DNA of 38,234 nucleotides, taken from contig CAYZPW010000028.1 in assembly GCA_964480475.1 (NCBI GenBank), positions 1 to 38,234 of the forward strand, given 5' to 3'. The translations under genes and the position numbers were made by a program. The notes below the pieces were generated by a model. That model saw nothing but the letters and a program-made list of their open reading frames with translations, did not search any database and was not told the origin of the DNA. Of the stretch, positions 25,301 to 34,573 are shown in pieces; within the stretch, counting starts at the first letter, position 1; each line of letters begins with the position of its first letter. The DNA comes from CAYZPW01 sp964480475 (GTDB lineage Bacteria > B130-G9).

Positions 25301-25369
25301 GTAGGGGCAGGTCCCCGTGCCTGCCCTATCAGAATCCATGGTAAAGGGCGGCTCGTGAGCCGCCCCTAC
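25301..25369. repeat. Pair of GTAGGGGC-type palindromes between mnmE and mnmG
   Basis: The left unit (25301-25327) begins GTAGGGGCAGG and closes CCTGCCCTA. The right unit (25346-25369) reads GGGCGGCTC-GT-GAGCCGCCC and closes CTAC, so the two face each other. The ends match the elements at 17044 and 38182, while the palindromic centres differ. Confidence 0.82.
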
Positions 25370-25412
25370 AAAGCGCAAGGCCGTGCCTGAGGTTGAATAG
25401 GAAGCCGGGCCG

Positions 25413-27239
25413 ATGAAGTCTTATGACGTCGTTGTAGTTGGGGCGGGGCACGCGGGCTGCGAGGCGGCTCTGGCCGCGGCCAGGATGGGCTGCTCCGTCC
25501 TATTGGTAACGCTCAACGCCGACAAGGTTGCGGCGATGTCCTGCAATCCAGCGATTGGCGGCATCGGGAAGGGCCATATCGTCCGCGAGATAGACGCACT
25601 GGGCGGCGAGATGGCGAAGGTCATCGACCAGACAGGCATCCAGTTTCGTCTGCTCAACAGACGGAAGGGCCCGGCCGTCCGTGGGCCTCGTGCGCAGGCG
25701 GACAAGGCCGATTACTCCCGGCGCTTCAAGCAGGTGATCGAGTCGCAGGAGGGACTGGACCTCGCGCAGGACGAGGTGCTTAGTCTAATCGTTGCGTCAG
25801 ACCGCATCATGGGCGTCAGATGCCTCTTTAGGGGTGAAATCGGGGCAAAAGCGGTAATCCTGTCGGCGGGGACGTTCCTGGCAGGGATGATGCACGTCGG
25901 GACGGAGTCCTTCGCTGGTGGTCGGCTCGGGGACCCTTCCTCCAATGAGCTGGCCGACTCTCTCCGGCGACTCGGCTTTGAGTTGTTGCGACTGAAGACC
26001 GGCACCCCGCCCAGGCTGGACGGACCGACGATCGATTTTGACAAGCTCATCGCTCAGTCGGGTGACGAGCCGCCGCCGAAGTTCTCCTTTGTCTTTCCAG
26101 GAATCAACGGCAATCAGGTCAAATGCCACCTGGCCAAAACCACACCACTGTGCCACAAGATAATAGCCGAGAACCTCGAGCGGTCGGCCCTTTATTCTGG
26201 CAAGATATCCGGCGTCGGCATCCGCTACTGCCCGTCGATCGAGGATAAGATCAAGAAGTTCCCCCAGCGGGAGGCGCACCACATATTCATCGAACCAGAG
26301 GGGCTGAACACGAACGAATACTACGCCAACGGCTTCGCGACGAGCCTGCCATTTGAGGTTCAGAAAGCGATGCTCAGGGCGGTGCCGGGCCTCGAGGAAG
26401 TCAGGATCACCCGCCCGGGCTACGCCATTGAATACGATTTCATTCAGCCGACGCATCTTCATCCGACGCTTTCGACGCGACGCATCTCGGGCCTGTTTTT
26501 GGCCGGCCAAACGAACGGCACGTCCGGATACGAAGAGGCCGCCGGGCAGGGCCTCGTCGCGGGCATCAACGCGGCCCTCAAAGTCCGCGGTGAGCCGCCC
26601 TTCGTAATCACTCGGCGCGAGGCATACATCGGCGTTATGATCGATGACCTCACAACGACGGGATGCAGAGAACCGTATCGCATGTTCACGGCGCGCTCGG
26701 AGCATCGGCTGCTGCTCGCGGCCGAAACGGCGGATGTCCGGCTCATGGGTTACGGGCACAGATTCGGCCTGATAAGCGACGAGGTGTTCGCCGACATGAG
26801 GAGGAGACAGGAGAGACGGACGGGTGAGATGCAGTCGCTTTCCAGCGCCCGGCCGGAGGGCGAATCCGCAAGGGAGTTCGCCGGCGCCAGCTTTCTCGAG
26901 CTGTTGAGGCGCCCGGAAATCCATTACAAAGACCTGGTCGAGAGGTTCGGGCTTGAGACCCAGCTCTCGCAGGCAGACCGCGACATCGTCGAGATGCTGG
27001 TCAAATACGAGGGCTACATCAAGCGTGAGGAGGCGCGGCTTGCCAACGCCGAGAGGCTCGACAAGGTCAAAGTGCCCCGTGACCTCGACTTCGGCAAGGT
27101 ACCCGGGCTCCGCGCAGAGATCAAACAACGGCTCACAGAATCACGGCCGGCCACTCTAGGCGCGGCAAGGAGAATACCTGGGGTCACCCCAGCCGCTATC
27201 TCAGTTTTGTCCATACATATCGCCGGCCGCGGACACTAG
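25413..27239 (+). CDS. mnmG: tRNA uridine 5-carboxymethylaminomethyl modification protein MnmG
   Basis: FAD-dependent partner of MnmE in wobble-uridine modification. The 608-residue protein starts with the dinucleotide-binding VVVGAGHAGCEAALAAARMG, then CNPAIGGIGKGH and the conserved RRKGPAVRGPRAQADK. Later come TGTPPRLDG, GYAIEYDF, the substrate-linked GTSGYEEAAGQG and SRPATLGAARRIPGVTPAA at the end. Length and motifs are complete. It lies downstream of mnmE and ends inside the 3' end of the convergent SUMF1-type gene, overlapping it by 39 bases. Long minus-strand frames inside it are antisense shadows. Confidence 0.97.
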   Translation: MKSYDVVVVGAGHAGCEAALAAARMGCSVLLVTLNADKVAAMSCNPAIGGIGKGHIVREIDALGGEMAKVIDQTGIQFRLLNRRKGPAVRGPRAQADKADYSRRFKQVIESQEGLDLAQDEVLSLIVASDRIMGVRCLFRGEIGAKAVILSAGTFLAGMMHVGTESFAGGRLGDPSSNELADSLRRLGFELLRLKTGTPPRLDGPTIDFDKLIAQSGDEPPPKFSFVFPGINGNQVKCHLAKTTPLCHKIIAENLERSALYSGKISGVGIRYCPSIEDKIKKFPQREAHHIFIEPEGLNTNEYYANGFATSLPFEVQKAMLRAVPGLEEVRITRPGYAIEYDFIQPTHLHPTLSTRRISGLFLAGQTNGTSGYEEAAGQGLVAGINAALKVRGEPPFVITRREAYIGVMIDDLTTTGCREPYRMFTARSEHRLLLAAETADVRLMGYGHRFGLISDEVFADMRRRQERRTGEMQSLSSARPEGESAREFAGASFLELLRRPEIHYKDLVERFGLETQLSQADRDIVEMLVKYEGYIKREEARLANAERLDKVKVPRDLDFGKVPGLRAEIKQRLTESRPATLGAARRIPGVTPAAISVLSIHIAGRGH

Positions 27240-28907
27240 GACCGCGCACCTAAATCCGACGAACTGGTCCCACTCGCTCGGCGCCCGCCAGTCTCTACAT
27301 GACGATCGGATGTCCCACGTGGGGCTGTCGTAAGACCCGCCGCGCACCGTCTTTATCGTCCCAAACGCTGGCCCCGTGGGGTTCTCGTAGGGCGAAAACT
27401 GGTAATAATCCGTCGTGTACCAGTCGGAGCAATACTCCCAAGTATTCCCGGCCATGTCGTAGCACCCATACGGGCTCTTGCCGTCTCCCGTGCCGGGGTT
27501 CAACCCGTTGTAATAACCCACCGGCGAAGTGTATTCAAAGCCGTCCACGTCCGCCGGGACCTCCATATCGTGAAGGTTAGCGAACCACACGCCGCCGTAA
27601 TCGGGGAGATTGTCGCCCCAGGGGAACATCCGGTGCGTCGGGCCCTTGGCCGCCTTCTCCCACTGCGCCTCAGTCGGCAAAGCCTTGCCCGCCCACACGC
27701 AATAAGCCGAAGCCTCCCCATAAGTTATGCCAACCACAGGATGGTCCGGCTGGTTGAGGTTCTCATCGTCCCAAAACGCTGGCTCCAGATTGCCAGTGGA
27801 AAGGACAAACTCCCTGTAGTCGCTGTTCGTGACCGGATACCGGTCGATGTAAAACGCGTCGAGCCAGACAGCGTGCACAGGCGTCTCATCGCCCATCGTG
27901 CCGTTCTCGGTGCTGCCCATCGAGAACTCACCCGCCGGCACAAGCACCATCCCTGCCGGGGCCTGCGCCGAATCGACCGTAATCGTTATGACGTCCAGAC
28001 CGGTGGCGCCCCTTGAGTCGGTCGCCCGAACAGCGCAGTTATAGCGACCCTCCATCGTGTAGGTGAACTCCGGGGCGCGCCTCGTGTCATCGACTCGCCC
28101 GTCGCCCTGAAAATCCCACTGGTAAGTATAAGGCTCAAAGCCGCCCGAAGCCGTCGCCATGAATGAAACCTCCAGCGGGACCTCGCCCGACTCGGGACTC
28201 GCCTGCGCCTCAACCGTCAACTCAGCCGAGACATTTATCGTCACATAGTCGTCCGCCTGCGTGCCCTCGCTATCGACGACAGCGAGAACCGCCTCGAACA
28301 TCCCGGGCGACCCATAGACGTATTGTGCGTCCCGACCCTGGTAGTCGAACAACCCGTCCGACGTGAAATCCCAGTAGAACCGATACGGCGCTAGGCCGCC
28401 GGTTGCGTCTCCGTGAAATGACACAGCAAGCGGCGCCGGCCCTCGCGTCGGATTTGCGGTCGCAAAAGCCGCAAGTGGTTGACTGGCGCTGACGACGTCC
28501 ACCGAGACCTGGCCGTAGTCCCCGATGATCCAGATGTCTCCCGCATTCGTGAGGACGCCGAACCACGTGTAGGTCCCGAGCGGCGAACCCGCCGCCACCT
28601 GCATCTCAAAGAGCATCATCGGAGGCAAGTCGAAACCCGCCGGAAGTGTGGTCGTGAAAGGCTCAGGCGTCGTCGTGAAGCTCGGCCAGAACAGAAAAAC
28701 ACCGCTGGGCGTCTTCAAAAGGAGGTAGAAATCAACCTCTATCTCCTCGTCCGGGTTCTGCGCAGCAACCCAAATCTGAAGATCATCCCCCCAATATAAC
28801 TCCAGCTCGTTAGCGTAAACCTGAACAGAAGGCGCCGCCGCGGCCGACATCGCTACGCCCACCAGAATTGCAAGAATTAAGCCTATCAAAGACAACCTAT
28901 CTCTCAC
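27201..28907 (-). CDS. Exported PKD-repeat protein with SUMF1/FGE-like domain
   Basis: Secreted protein of 568 residues. I chose GTG 28905-28907 because AGAGGTG lies 6 bases upstream and it leads straight into a signal peptide (about residues 1-24, ending MSAAAA). Then comes a beta-rich region (about 25-140), two PKD domains (about 145-230 and 235-315, with YRFYWDFTSDG and YTYQWDFQGDG), and a C-terminal formylglycine-generating-enzyme-like domain (about 322-560) with PAGEFSMGS, LPTEAQWEKAAKG, YDMAGNTWEYCSDW and VRGGSYDSP. Of the two catalytic cysteines of true FGE, one position (RSSC) is cysteine but the other appears not to be, so a binding or structural role is likely. No sulfatase gene lies nearby. 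Confidence 0.82.
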   Translation of the reverse strand: MRDRLSLIGLILAILVGVAMSAAAAPSVQVYANELELYWGDDLQIWVAAQNPDEEIEVDFYLLLKTPSGVFLFWPSFTTTPEPFTTTLPAGFDLPPMMLFEMQVAAGSPLGTYTWFGVLTNAGDIWIIGDYGQVSVDVVSASQPLAAFATANPTRGPAPLAVSFHGDATGGLAPYRFYWDFTSDGLFDYQGRDAQYVYGSPGMFEAVLAVVDSEGTQADDYVTINVSAELTVEAQASPESGEVPLEVSFMATASGGFEPYTYQWDFQGDGRVDDTRRAPEFTYTMEGRYNCAVRATDSRGATGLDVITITVDSAQAPAGMVLVPAGEFSMGSTENGTMGDETPVHAVWLDAFYIDRYPVTNSDYREFVLSTGNLEPAFWDDENLNQPDHPVVGITYGEASAYCVWAGKALPTEAQWEKAAKGPTHRMFPWGDNLPDYGGVWFANLHDMEVPADVDGFEYTSPVGYYNGLNPGTGDGKSPYGCYDMAGNTWEYCSDWYTTDYYQFSPYENPTGPAFGTIKTVRGGSYDSPTWDIRSSCRDWRAPSEWDQFVGFRCAVLVSAAGDMYGQN

Positions 28908-29341
28908 GATCAACACCTCTTTAGTGCAGCAAGTTAAAATCCAAACTCTCATTGTAATTTTACCAACTGTTCGCCAGCTGTCAAATACACCGAGGCCAGA
29001 TATTGGACCGAGGGCGACCTCGATATCCAAGATGTCTTCTCTGGGAGATAGGTCAGCCGGCTGAGGCGCTGTTCACCAGCGCCCGTCAGTTCTATTTCCT
29101 CGCCGCCTTCGTAGAACCTGGCACAATGCAGCGGGTCTCCGACATCGGAACCTGCTCGATCCTTCTGCAATAGCCGCCGTGGCCGCGGGGTGCGATCGAG
29201 GAGCGCGCTGCACAGAGGCGGCGCTAGCTATCTGTTTGTTCTTGTTTAAGGACGCCGAGGCACCGGCTCCCCAGACGAGAGACACAAATGAGTGCTCACT
29301 CTTGACCGGTAATCGACATGGCTAGAACGAGGGTATGACAG
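28908..29341. other. 434-bp spacer without a recognised gene
   Basis: Lies between two divergent genes. Short minus-strand frames (28949-29170 and 29073-29285) look like chance or remnants, and I recognise neither. No strong hairpin stands out. It should contain the promoter of the PKD/SUMF1 gene and that of the following membrane protein. Confidence 0.5.
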
Positions 29342-30487
29342 GTGGAATGCATTACAGGAGCGTTCAGGTCCACCCTTGAGATTCTGTTCGCAGACTACAC
29401 CTTCGTTCCCTGGCACCCGATAACATCAATAATCTGGGCCGTTGTGTGGTGCGTTTGGTTTCGCGTCTGGTCACGGCGAAGGAACATCAGGCCGCGGCGG
29501 AGGGCGGGAAGATTGGTCATCCCGGTTTTTGCGAGTCTTGTGAGCTACCAAGCACTCACGTTCATAAGGACGGCGCGCGATGTGCTGTATCCACCTTTAT
29601 CAGATGAGGTGCAACTGTGGTTGGTCGCGCTGTTACTCTCGCTCTTGAATATATCTCCATTCCTCTGCGCTTGGATGAAGAGCGCACGCGGCTTGAGTCG
29701 GAAGAGGAAGGACCGTGATGACGACCGTCACCATCTCGATGAGGCGCCCGGAGTTGGCGCGGTCTCATGGCCGCTGCTGGTGAGCGTCTTTTTTTCGATA
29801 CTTCTGGTCCTTGGATTCGGCACAATGCCGATTCAACACGCGAAACGTGCGATATTCCCGCGTTATATGCCATATAGCTGGCTAAAGGTAGGCCCTACGG
29901 AAGTGGACACTGGAACCACCGGTTGGAGGTATGAATTCGTTCAAGACAACATAGTAACAATAGACCTGACGATTGATGAACTATCACAAGAGTCTGTCTA
30001 TGGGAGTATTCCGATAAGTTTATCGAATCCTGCGAGGCAGACAGGTTCGCCGGATGACTGGGTTGTAATACAAGTTCAAAGGATGCTAATTCTCCCGGCG
30101 GGAGACCCAAACAAGGCAATCTATCTGAAGTCTGGGCAGTTCCACGGCCGATGGAGTTTTCATACATTTTCAGGGATTATGGCTGTGCGGACTGTCCAGG
30201 CGCCGACTAAACCTACCGCTAAGCGCGACCGGCACAGATGTTACATCCTGAACGAAGAGACTCAAGGCAGCATCTATCGACAACCGCTTTGGCAATCAAT
30301 GTGGTGTTTATTTCAAGTGTATTGGCTGCGGCTGGATGTGTTCGATGCGCTATCGAAGGACCTCTCGCAAGCGATCACCCCGCCTAGATCCTTGCCTTTC
30401 AGCAGAGATGCGGAAGTTCTTCGCACGCGGCTTCTCGAAATGACCGAGACTACAAAGCCAAGGATGATCTGGCTGAAGAAGTCGTGA
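29342..30487 (+). CDS. Membrane protein of unknown function
   Basis: I do not recognise the family. The 381-residue protein has four hydrophobic segments: about residues 23-44, 57-77, 89-111 and 142-164. An arginine-rich loop (SRRRNIRPRRR) follows the first and a charged stretch (RKRKDRDDDRHH) the third. After the last helix comes a soluble part of about 215 residues with repeated beta-like strands, ending MIWLKKS. GTG 29342 has no clear ribosome-binding site. Base use seems less GC-rich than in the genes on either side, which may indicate transfer. No neighbour suggests a role. Confidence 0.65.
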   Translation: MECITGAFRSTLEILFADYTFVPWHPITSIIWAVVWCVWFRVWSRRRNIRPRRRAGRLVIPVFASLVSYQALTFIRTARDVLYPPLSDEVQLWLVALLLSLLNISPFLCAWMKSARGLSRKRKDRDDDRHHLDEAPGVGAVSWPLLVSVFFSILLVLGFGTMPIQHAKRAIFPRYMPYSWLKVGPTEVDTGTTGWRYEFVQDNIVTIDLTIDELSQESVYGSIPISLSNPARQTGSPDDWVVIQVQRMLILPAGDPNKAIYLKSGQFHGRWSFHTFSGIMAVRTVQAPTKPTAKRDRHRCYILNEETQGSIYRQPLWQSMWCLFQVYWLRLDVFDALSKDLSQAITPPRSLPFSRDAEVLRTRLLEMTETTKPRMIWLKKS

Positions 30488-30613
30488 TTCGCGCCCGCTG
30501 GCGAGCAATCCACCGACGTTGCTGCCGGCCCCAAGACGTGCTAACGTGGCCGCAACTCCTCAATTTGAGGGGCAAGAGATTTCAGACACACTTTGGCAGC
30601 GCCGGGAGATGAG

Positions 30614-31465
30614 ATGCGGCGAGTCATAGGCTTCTTCGTTATTATTCTGCTCGCCCAGGTCGCATGGGCCTCCGACGGGCTGCTTAAGATGACCTTTTTC
30701 GACGTCGGGACCGCGGACGCGGCGCTAGTAACGACGCCAGCCGGCGAACACATCTTGATCGACGGCGGGACGAGGCAGGGCGGCGAGAAGGTCGCGAGGT
30801 TCCTGAAATCACGTGGGATCAAGTCGCTCGACATTGTGATCGCGACGCACCCTCACCCTGACCACGTGGGTGGCCTCGCTCAGATAATCCGCGAGTTCGA
30901 GGTCAAGACCCTCTATGATTCGGGGATGCAATACGACTGCGAGGGATACACCGCGTATCGCGAGGCGCTCTCGAAGTTCAAGGGGACTTTGACGACGGTC
31001 TGCGGCCGGATGATCGTCAGCCTGCCATCGGGCGTTCACCTGGATTTCTTGAACCCAAAGCGTCAGGCGACGCGTATTCACACCGATTGCATCGTCGTGC
31101 GGCTTCGATACAAGGACATAGCCGCGCTTTTCACGGGGGATGCCAACGACGTCGCCGAGGGCGTTCTTCTCTTCGACGAGGTTCCGCTAAAGAGCGACGT
31201 CCTGAAGGTCGGACATCATGGTGCGTCGGATTCGACGACGGAGGCGTTCCTCAAGGCCGTCGCGCCTCGATACGCCGTCATCCCGGTTCAGGCGCCGAAC
31301 GAGTATGGCCGGCCGCATCAGGTCGTTCTGGACAGGCTCGAGAAGCAGGGCGTCGCGGTCTATCGAACCGACGAATATGGGAACGTAACGTTCGTAACCG
31401 ACGGCAAGAAGGTGGGTCCTCCGAAATGCGAGCGGCACCAACACATTGACAACCGCACGAACTAG
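30614..31465 (+). CDS. Exported metallo-beta-lactamase-fold hydrolase, ComEC C-terminal type
   Basis: Resembles the soluble nuclease-like domain of the DNA-uptake protein ComEC, here as a separate exported protein of 283 residues. The signal peptide covers about residues 1-19. It continues MTFFDVGTADAALVTTP, LIDGGT, then the metal motif HPHPDH (H79, H81, D83, H84), ALFTGDAN and VGHHGASDST. The GHHGS-like segment is typical of ComEC-type enzymes. All metal ligands visible here are intact, so hydrolase activity is likely; substrate unknown. I chose ATG 30614 because GGGAG lies upstream; the frame opens earlier at TTG 30593. Its stop is followed within 3 bases by a palindromic element. Confidence 0.85.
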   Translation: MRRVIGFFVIILLAQVAWASDGLLKMTFFDVGTADAALVTTPAGEHILIDGGTRQGGEKVARFLKSRGIKSLDIVIATHPHPDHVGGLAQIIREFEVKTLYDSGMQYDCEGYTAYREALSKFKGTLTTVCGRMIVSLPSGVHLDFLNPKRQATRIHTDCIVVRLRYKDIAALFTGDANDVAEGVLLFDEVPLKSDVLKVGHHGASDSTTEAFLKAVAPRYAVIPVQAPNEYGRPHQVVLDRLEKQGVAVYRTDEYGNVTFVTDGKKVGPPKCERHQHIDNRTN

Positions 31466-31467
31466 AA

Positions 31468-31494
31468 CGGGCGGGTCTAAGACCGCGCCCCTAC
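31468..31494. repeat. Single GTAGGGGC-type palindrome
   Basis: Minus-strand copy of the element seen at 17044, with one change in the centre (TCTAAGAC). It starts 3 bases after the stop of the beta-lactamase-fold gene and lies within the open frame upstream of the next gene. Confidence 0.85.
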
Positions 31495-31535
31495 ATACGG
31501 CCGCGAACAGGCGCACGGTTTCAACGCCGCTGGTC

Positions 31536-33836
31536 ATGGCCCTGCTCGTCGCCGCGTCATTCACGCTTTACCTTCAGACCGCGAACCCGCTGTTTAGGTT
31601 CAGCGACGGCGGGGAGCTCGCGGCAGCTTCTCACATTCTTGGCGTCGCGCATCCGACCGGGTATCCGCTCTTTCTTACGAGCCAGAAGCTCTGGTCCTTC
31701 CTGCTCCCAATCGGCAATCCGTGTTTCCGAGCGAACCTATTCAGCGCCGCTTGTGCCAGCGTGGCCCTTGCGCTCATCTTTCTTCTCTGCCTCAAGATTG
31801 CGGGGCCTCTCTCGGGACTCGTCGCGGCCGGGCTTCTTGGCTTTTCACAGACGTTCTGGCTGCAAGCGACGCAGTCAACGGTCTATGCGCTGAACCTGAT
31901 GCTCGCCGCGCTTTTGATTGTGTTGGCTTTCCTCGCGCTTGGTCGATTGAAATCGAGGGGTCCGAACGCGCACCTGGAAGACCTGCGCAAACCAGTTTGG
32001 CCTAACGTTTTGAGGGCGGCCGCGCTCTTCTTCTTCGTCCTTGGGGTTGGATTGGGCAATCACGTGACGCTGGCGCTCATTCCGCTTGCTCTGTTCTTGT
32101 CCCACCCACGCCATCTCAGTCTGCTCCTCTGGAAAAGGGGCGTTGCACTCGCCGCGCTGGTCTTCCTCTTGGCGGGCCTCTTGGTCTATCTATATCTGCC
32201 TCTGAGGGCCGATGCAGACCCGGCGATAAACTGGGGCGATCCGTCAATTTGGGAGCGACTGTGGGAACACGTCTCGCAGCGCGACTACAAGTTCAAACAG
32301 GCGTCGCGCACCTGGGACGAGAACTTGGCCGTTACTGCGGCGTTTTTCGGCTCAACGGCAAAGGAGTTCGGCGTTCTCGGAGCCTCGCTTGCCCTCGTTG
32401 GACTAATCGGAGGCTTCGTTAAGAGACGCTGTCTGACGATATTCCTGGTTCTGCTTTCGCTCGGGACGCTCGTCGTGGCGCTGCTCTACGGAGAGGGGAC
32501 CTACCTCGAACCCGTCTATTGCCTGCCGGCGTATCTTGCCGCCGCAATCCTGGCGGGATTTGGCGCAAGCGACCTAATCTTACTCTTGCAAAGGATTAAG
32601 AGTGCCAACACCGCAGGGACTCGGCGCAAGCTGACCGTCGCAGCCTCGATCCTGCTCGCCATCTTGCCGATTGGGCTTTTCGCCGAAAACTACCACAGAT
32701 GCGACGGCTCGAGGAATTACTACGCATACTGGCACGGCCTGAACATCCTCAAGACGATGCCGCTTGGCTCTACGTTCTTCGGCGAGACCGACACCGCCTT
32801 GTTCCCGCTTTACTACCTCAAGTTCGTGGAGGGGCGCAGGCCAGACGTCAAGCTCTACGACAGGAAGTGGCGCGTCATCGAGTATTTCGAGCAGAACAAC
32901 TTGCAGTCGTCATACAACCGTGAGATGCGGATAATCGAGGGGGCTCACGATGCTCCGGTCTTCTACGCAGAGTATCCGACGGTGCCGGCCATCAACATCA
33001 AGCTCTTCGGGATATTGCTCGAGGCGTTCCTTACTGAGCCCTGGACTGGGACGATTGACTTCGAGCGACTTTACTCCAACTTCCTGCGCGAGCCCGAGGA
33101 GGACCTGTTCATCGACAAGTGGACCAAGGAGACGCGAGCCAAATACTTCCTTCTCTGGGGCCACCAGTATGAGTTGCAGGATGACCTGGCCGAGGCGCGG
33201 GCGCATTTTGCGGAGGCGAGGCGCTTGGGCTATGATAATGCGGGTCTGATGAACAACCTTTCGATTTATTACCAGCGGGCCGGGATGATGAGGGATGCGG
33301 TCTCTGCGATGGAGCGGGCTGTTGCGCTTGAGCCAGCGAGCGCGAGACTGCTCACGAGGCTCGGGATTCTCTACTACAACCTCAAGAGACTTGACGAGGC
33401 CATCGAGAGGCTGAAGAGATCGGTCGCGATTGACAGTGAGAACCCAGACGCCGCCATCTACTTGGCCAATTCATACTTAGTGAAAGGCGACCTGTCGCAG
33501 GCCGAGAGGTATTTCAAAAAGACGCTTGAGATAATGCCGCACAACATCGAAGCACATAACAACCTGGGCTTCATCTACAAGGGCCAGCGCAGATATGACG
33601 AGGCGGCCGAGCACTTCAAGGAGGCGATCCGCATCGGCACTGAATCCTATATGCCGTTTTTTAACTTGGCCTCAGTCTATGCCTTGAGCGGGGACGCCGA
33701 GAAGGCGCTCAAATGGCTCAGTCGCGGACGGAGGTATATGAATAGGCGGGTTGTTGAGTCTATACGAGAGCACGCTGATTTTGATAGCATTCGTGACGAC
33801 CCGAGATTCGGGGAGGCCCTCGGTAGGGATGATTAG
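31536..33836 (+). CDS. DUF2723 membrane protein with C-terminal TPR repeats
   Basis: DUF2723 proteins are multi-pass, GT-C-like proteins thought to act as protein O-glycosyltransferases or related enzymes; function here is inferred. From ATG 31536 the protein is 766 residues. FSDGGELAAASHILGVAHPTGYPL, split over the first loop, carries the family signature with acidic and His-Pro residues. About ten membrane helices run to about residue 385, then a soluble linker, then about five TPR repeats (about residues 545-750; for example EAHNNLGFIYKGQRRYDEAA). The frame is open from TTG 31446, but that would encode a palindromic repeat as N-terminus; no start has a clear ribosome-binding site. Confidence 0.8.
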   Translation: MALLVAASFTLYLQTANPLFRFSDGGELAAASHILGVAHPTGYPLFLTSQKLWSFLLPIGNPCFRANLFSAACASVALALIFLLCLKIAGPLSGLVAAGLLGFSQTFWLQATQSTVYALNLMLAALLIVLAFLALGRLKSRGPNAHLEDLRKPVWPNVLRAAALFFFVLGVGLGNHVTLALIPLALFLSHPRHLSLLLWKRGVALAALVFLLAGLLVYLYLPLRADADPAINWGDPSIWERLWEHVSQRDYKFKQASRTWDENLAVTAAFFGSTAKEFGVLGASLALVGLIGGFVKRRCLTIFLVLLSLGTLVVALLYGEGTYLEPVYCLPAYLAAAILAGFGASDLILLLQRIKSANTAGTRRKLTVAASILLAILPIGLFAENYHRCDGSRNYYAYWHGLNILKTMPLGSTFFGETDTALFPLYYLKFVEGRRPDVKLYDRKWRVIEYFEQNNLQSSYNREMRIIEGAHDAPVFYAEYPTVPAINIKLFGILLEAFLTEPWTGTIDFERLYSNFLREPEEDLFIDKWTKETRAKYFLLWGHQYELQDDLAEARAHFAEARRLGYDNAGLMNNLSIYYQRAGMMRDAVSAMERAVALEPASARLLTRLGILYYNLKRLDEAIERLKRSVAIDSENPDAAIYLANSYLVKGDLSQAERYFKKTLEIMPHNIEAHNNLGFIYKGQRRYDEAAEHFKEAIRIGTESYMPFFNLASVYALSGDAEKALKWLSRGRRYMNRRVVESIREHADFDSIRDDPRFGEALGRDD

Positions 33837-33860
33837 AGGCCGCAGATTTAGGAGCGCGAT

Positions 33861-34379
33861 ATGAAAGACTGGGAAGCCTCGGCAAAGGTAGTTTCGAGCA
33901 AGGTGGCCGCGTTCGGCGTGCTGGTCTTGGCTCTGTTGGTTCCTGGGGCGGGTCACTTCTTTTTGGGGCGGAAGAAAAAAGCTGTCGTGCTGGCGACCAT
34001 AATCGTCCTGACCTTCTTTCTGGGCGTCTGTCTTCACGGCAAGCTCTACAGCTTCGAGAAGGGCCAGAGCGGGTCAGAGACGCTGATCAACTACATCGGT
34101 GCTTTGGCTGGGCTCGGCAACGGGATACTGTATATTCTGGCGGTTGGGTTCGGGTTCGCCAATGGCCAGATCGAAAAGCGGACCTTTGAGATTGGCGTTA
34201 CGTTTCTTCTGAGCGCGGGGCTTTTCAACATCTTGGCCGCCGTTGATGCTTATCGCTGCTCAATCGGGTACGATTACGACGCGGCCGAGGCGGCCCGGCT
34301 CGAGGCCAAGAGGGAACGGAAGGCCCGGAGGAAAGCCAAAAGAAGCAAGAGAACCAAGAAGGGAAAGGCCACAAAGTGA
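33861..34379 (+). CDS. Small membrane protein with basic tail (TM2/DUF6677-like)
   Basis: The 172-residue protein has four or so membrane segments, with VPGAGHFFLGRKKKAV near residue 27. This resembles the opening of TM2- and DUF6677-type proteins, which is a tentative link. The last 30 residues are almost entirely Lys, Arg, Ala and Glu (KRERKARRKAKRSK), a highly basic cytoplasmic tail that could contact nucleic acid or membrane lipid. It begins 24 bases after the DUF2723 gene and overlaps the next small gene by GTGA, suggesting one transcript. Function unknown. Confidence 0.8.
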   Translation: MKDWEASAKVVSSKVAAFGVLVLALLVPGAGHFFLGRKKKAVVLATIIVLTFFLGVCLHGKLYSFEKGQSGSETLINYIGALAGLGNGILYILAVGFGFANGQIEKRTFEIGVTFLLSAGLFNILAAVDAYRCSIGYDYDAAEAARLEAKRERKARRKAKRSKRTKKGKATK

Positions 34380-34543
34380 CGCATTTTCTTTGCCTCATAT
34401 ACCTTTCGTTTGCGATCTCAGTAGTCGTTTCAGCAACTGCAACGAATGATCCATCGAAGATACGAAGACGGGCGGCCAAATACTTCGTCGTGATGGTCAT
34501 TGGTTCGATTGCTGTCGGCTGGCTAATGTTCCTATCGTCCTAA
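34376..34543 (+). CDS. 55-residue membrane protein, coupled to the preceding gene
   Basis: A small ORF starting at GTG 34376, overlapping the upstream TGA in GTGA. It encodes two hydrophobic segments (about residues 4-22 and 37-53) separated by a basic loop (SKIRRRAAK), with N-terminus MTHFLCLIY and C-terminus LMFLSS. The order of a TM2-like protein followed by a tiny two-helix protein with an Arg-rich loop is one I associate with several environmental phyla, but I cannot name the family. The overlap and the typical helix-loop-helix layout support it being real. It ends 30 bases before the aldehyde dehydrogenase. Confidence 0.6.
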   Translation: MTHFLCLIYLSFAISVVVSATATNDPSKIRRRAAKYFVVMVIGSIAVGWLMFLSS

Positions 34544-34573
34544 CAACACTGGATAAGTAGCAGGAGGTCTTGT

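Noticed and set aside
25797..27128. 443-residue minus-strand frame inside mnmG
   Set aside because: Antisense of a clear MnmG; the frame is open because of codon-position GC bias, and no domain is visible.
29073..29285. Minus-strand 70-residue frame beginning MSLVWGAGASASL
   Set aside because: No ribosome-binding site, arginine-rich end, and no recognised family.
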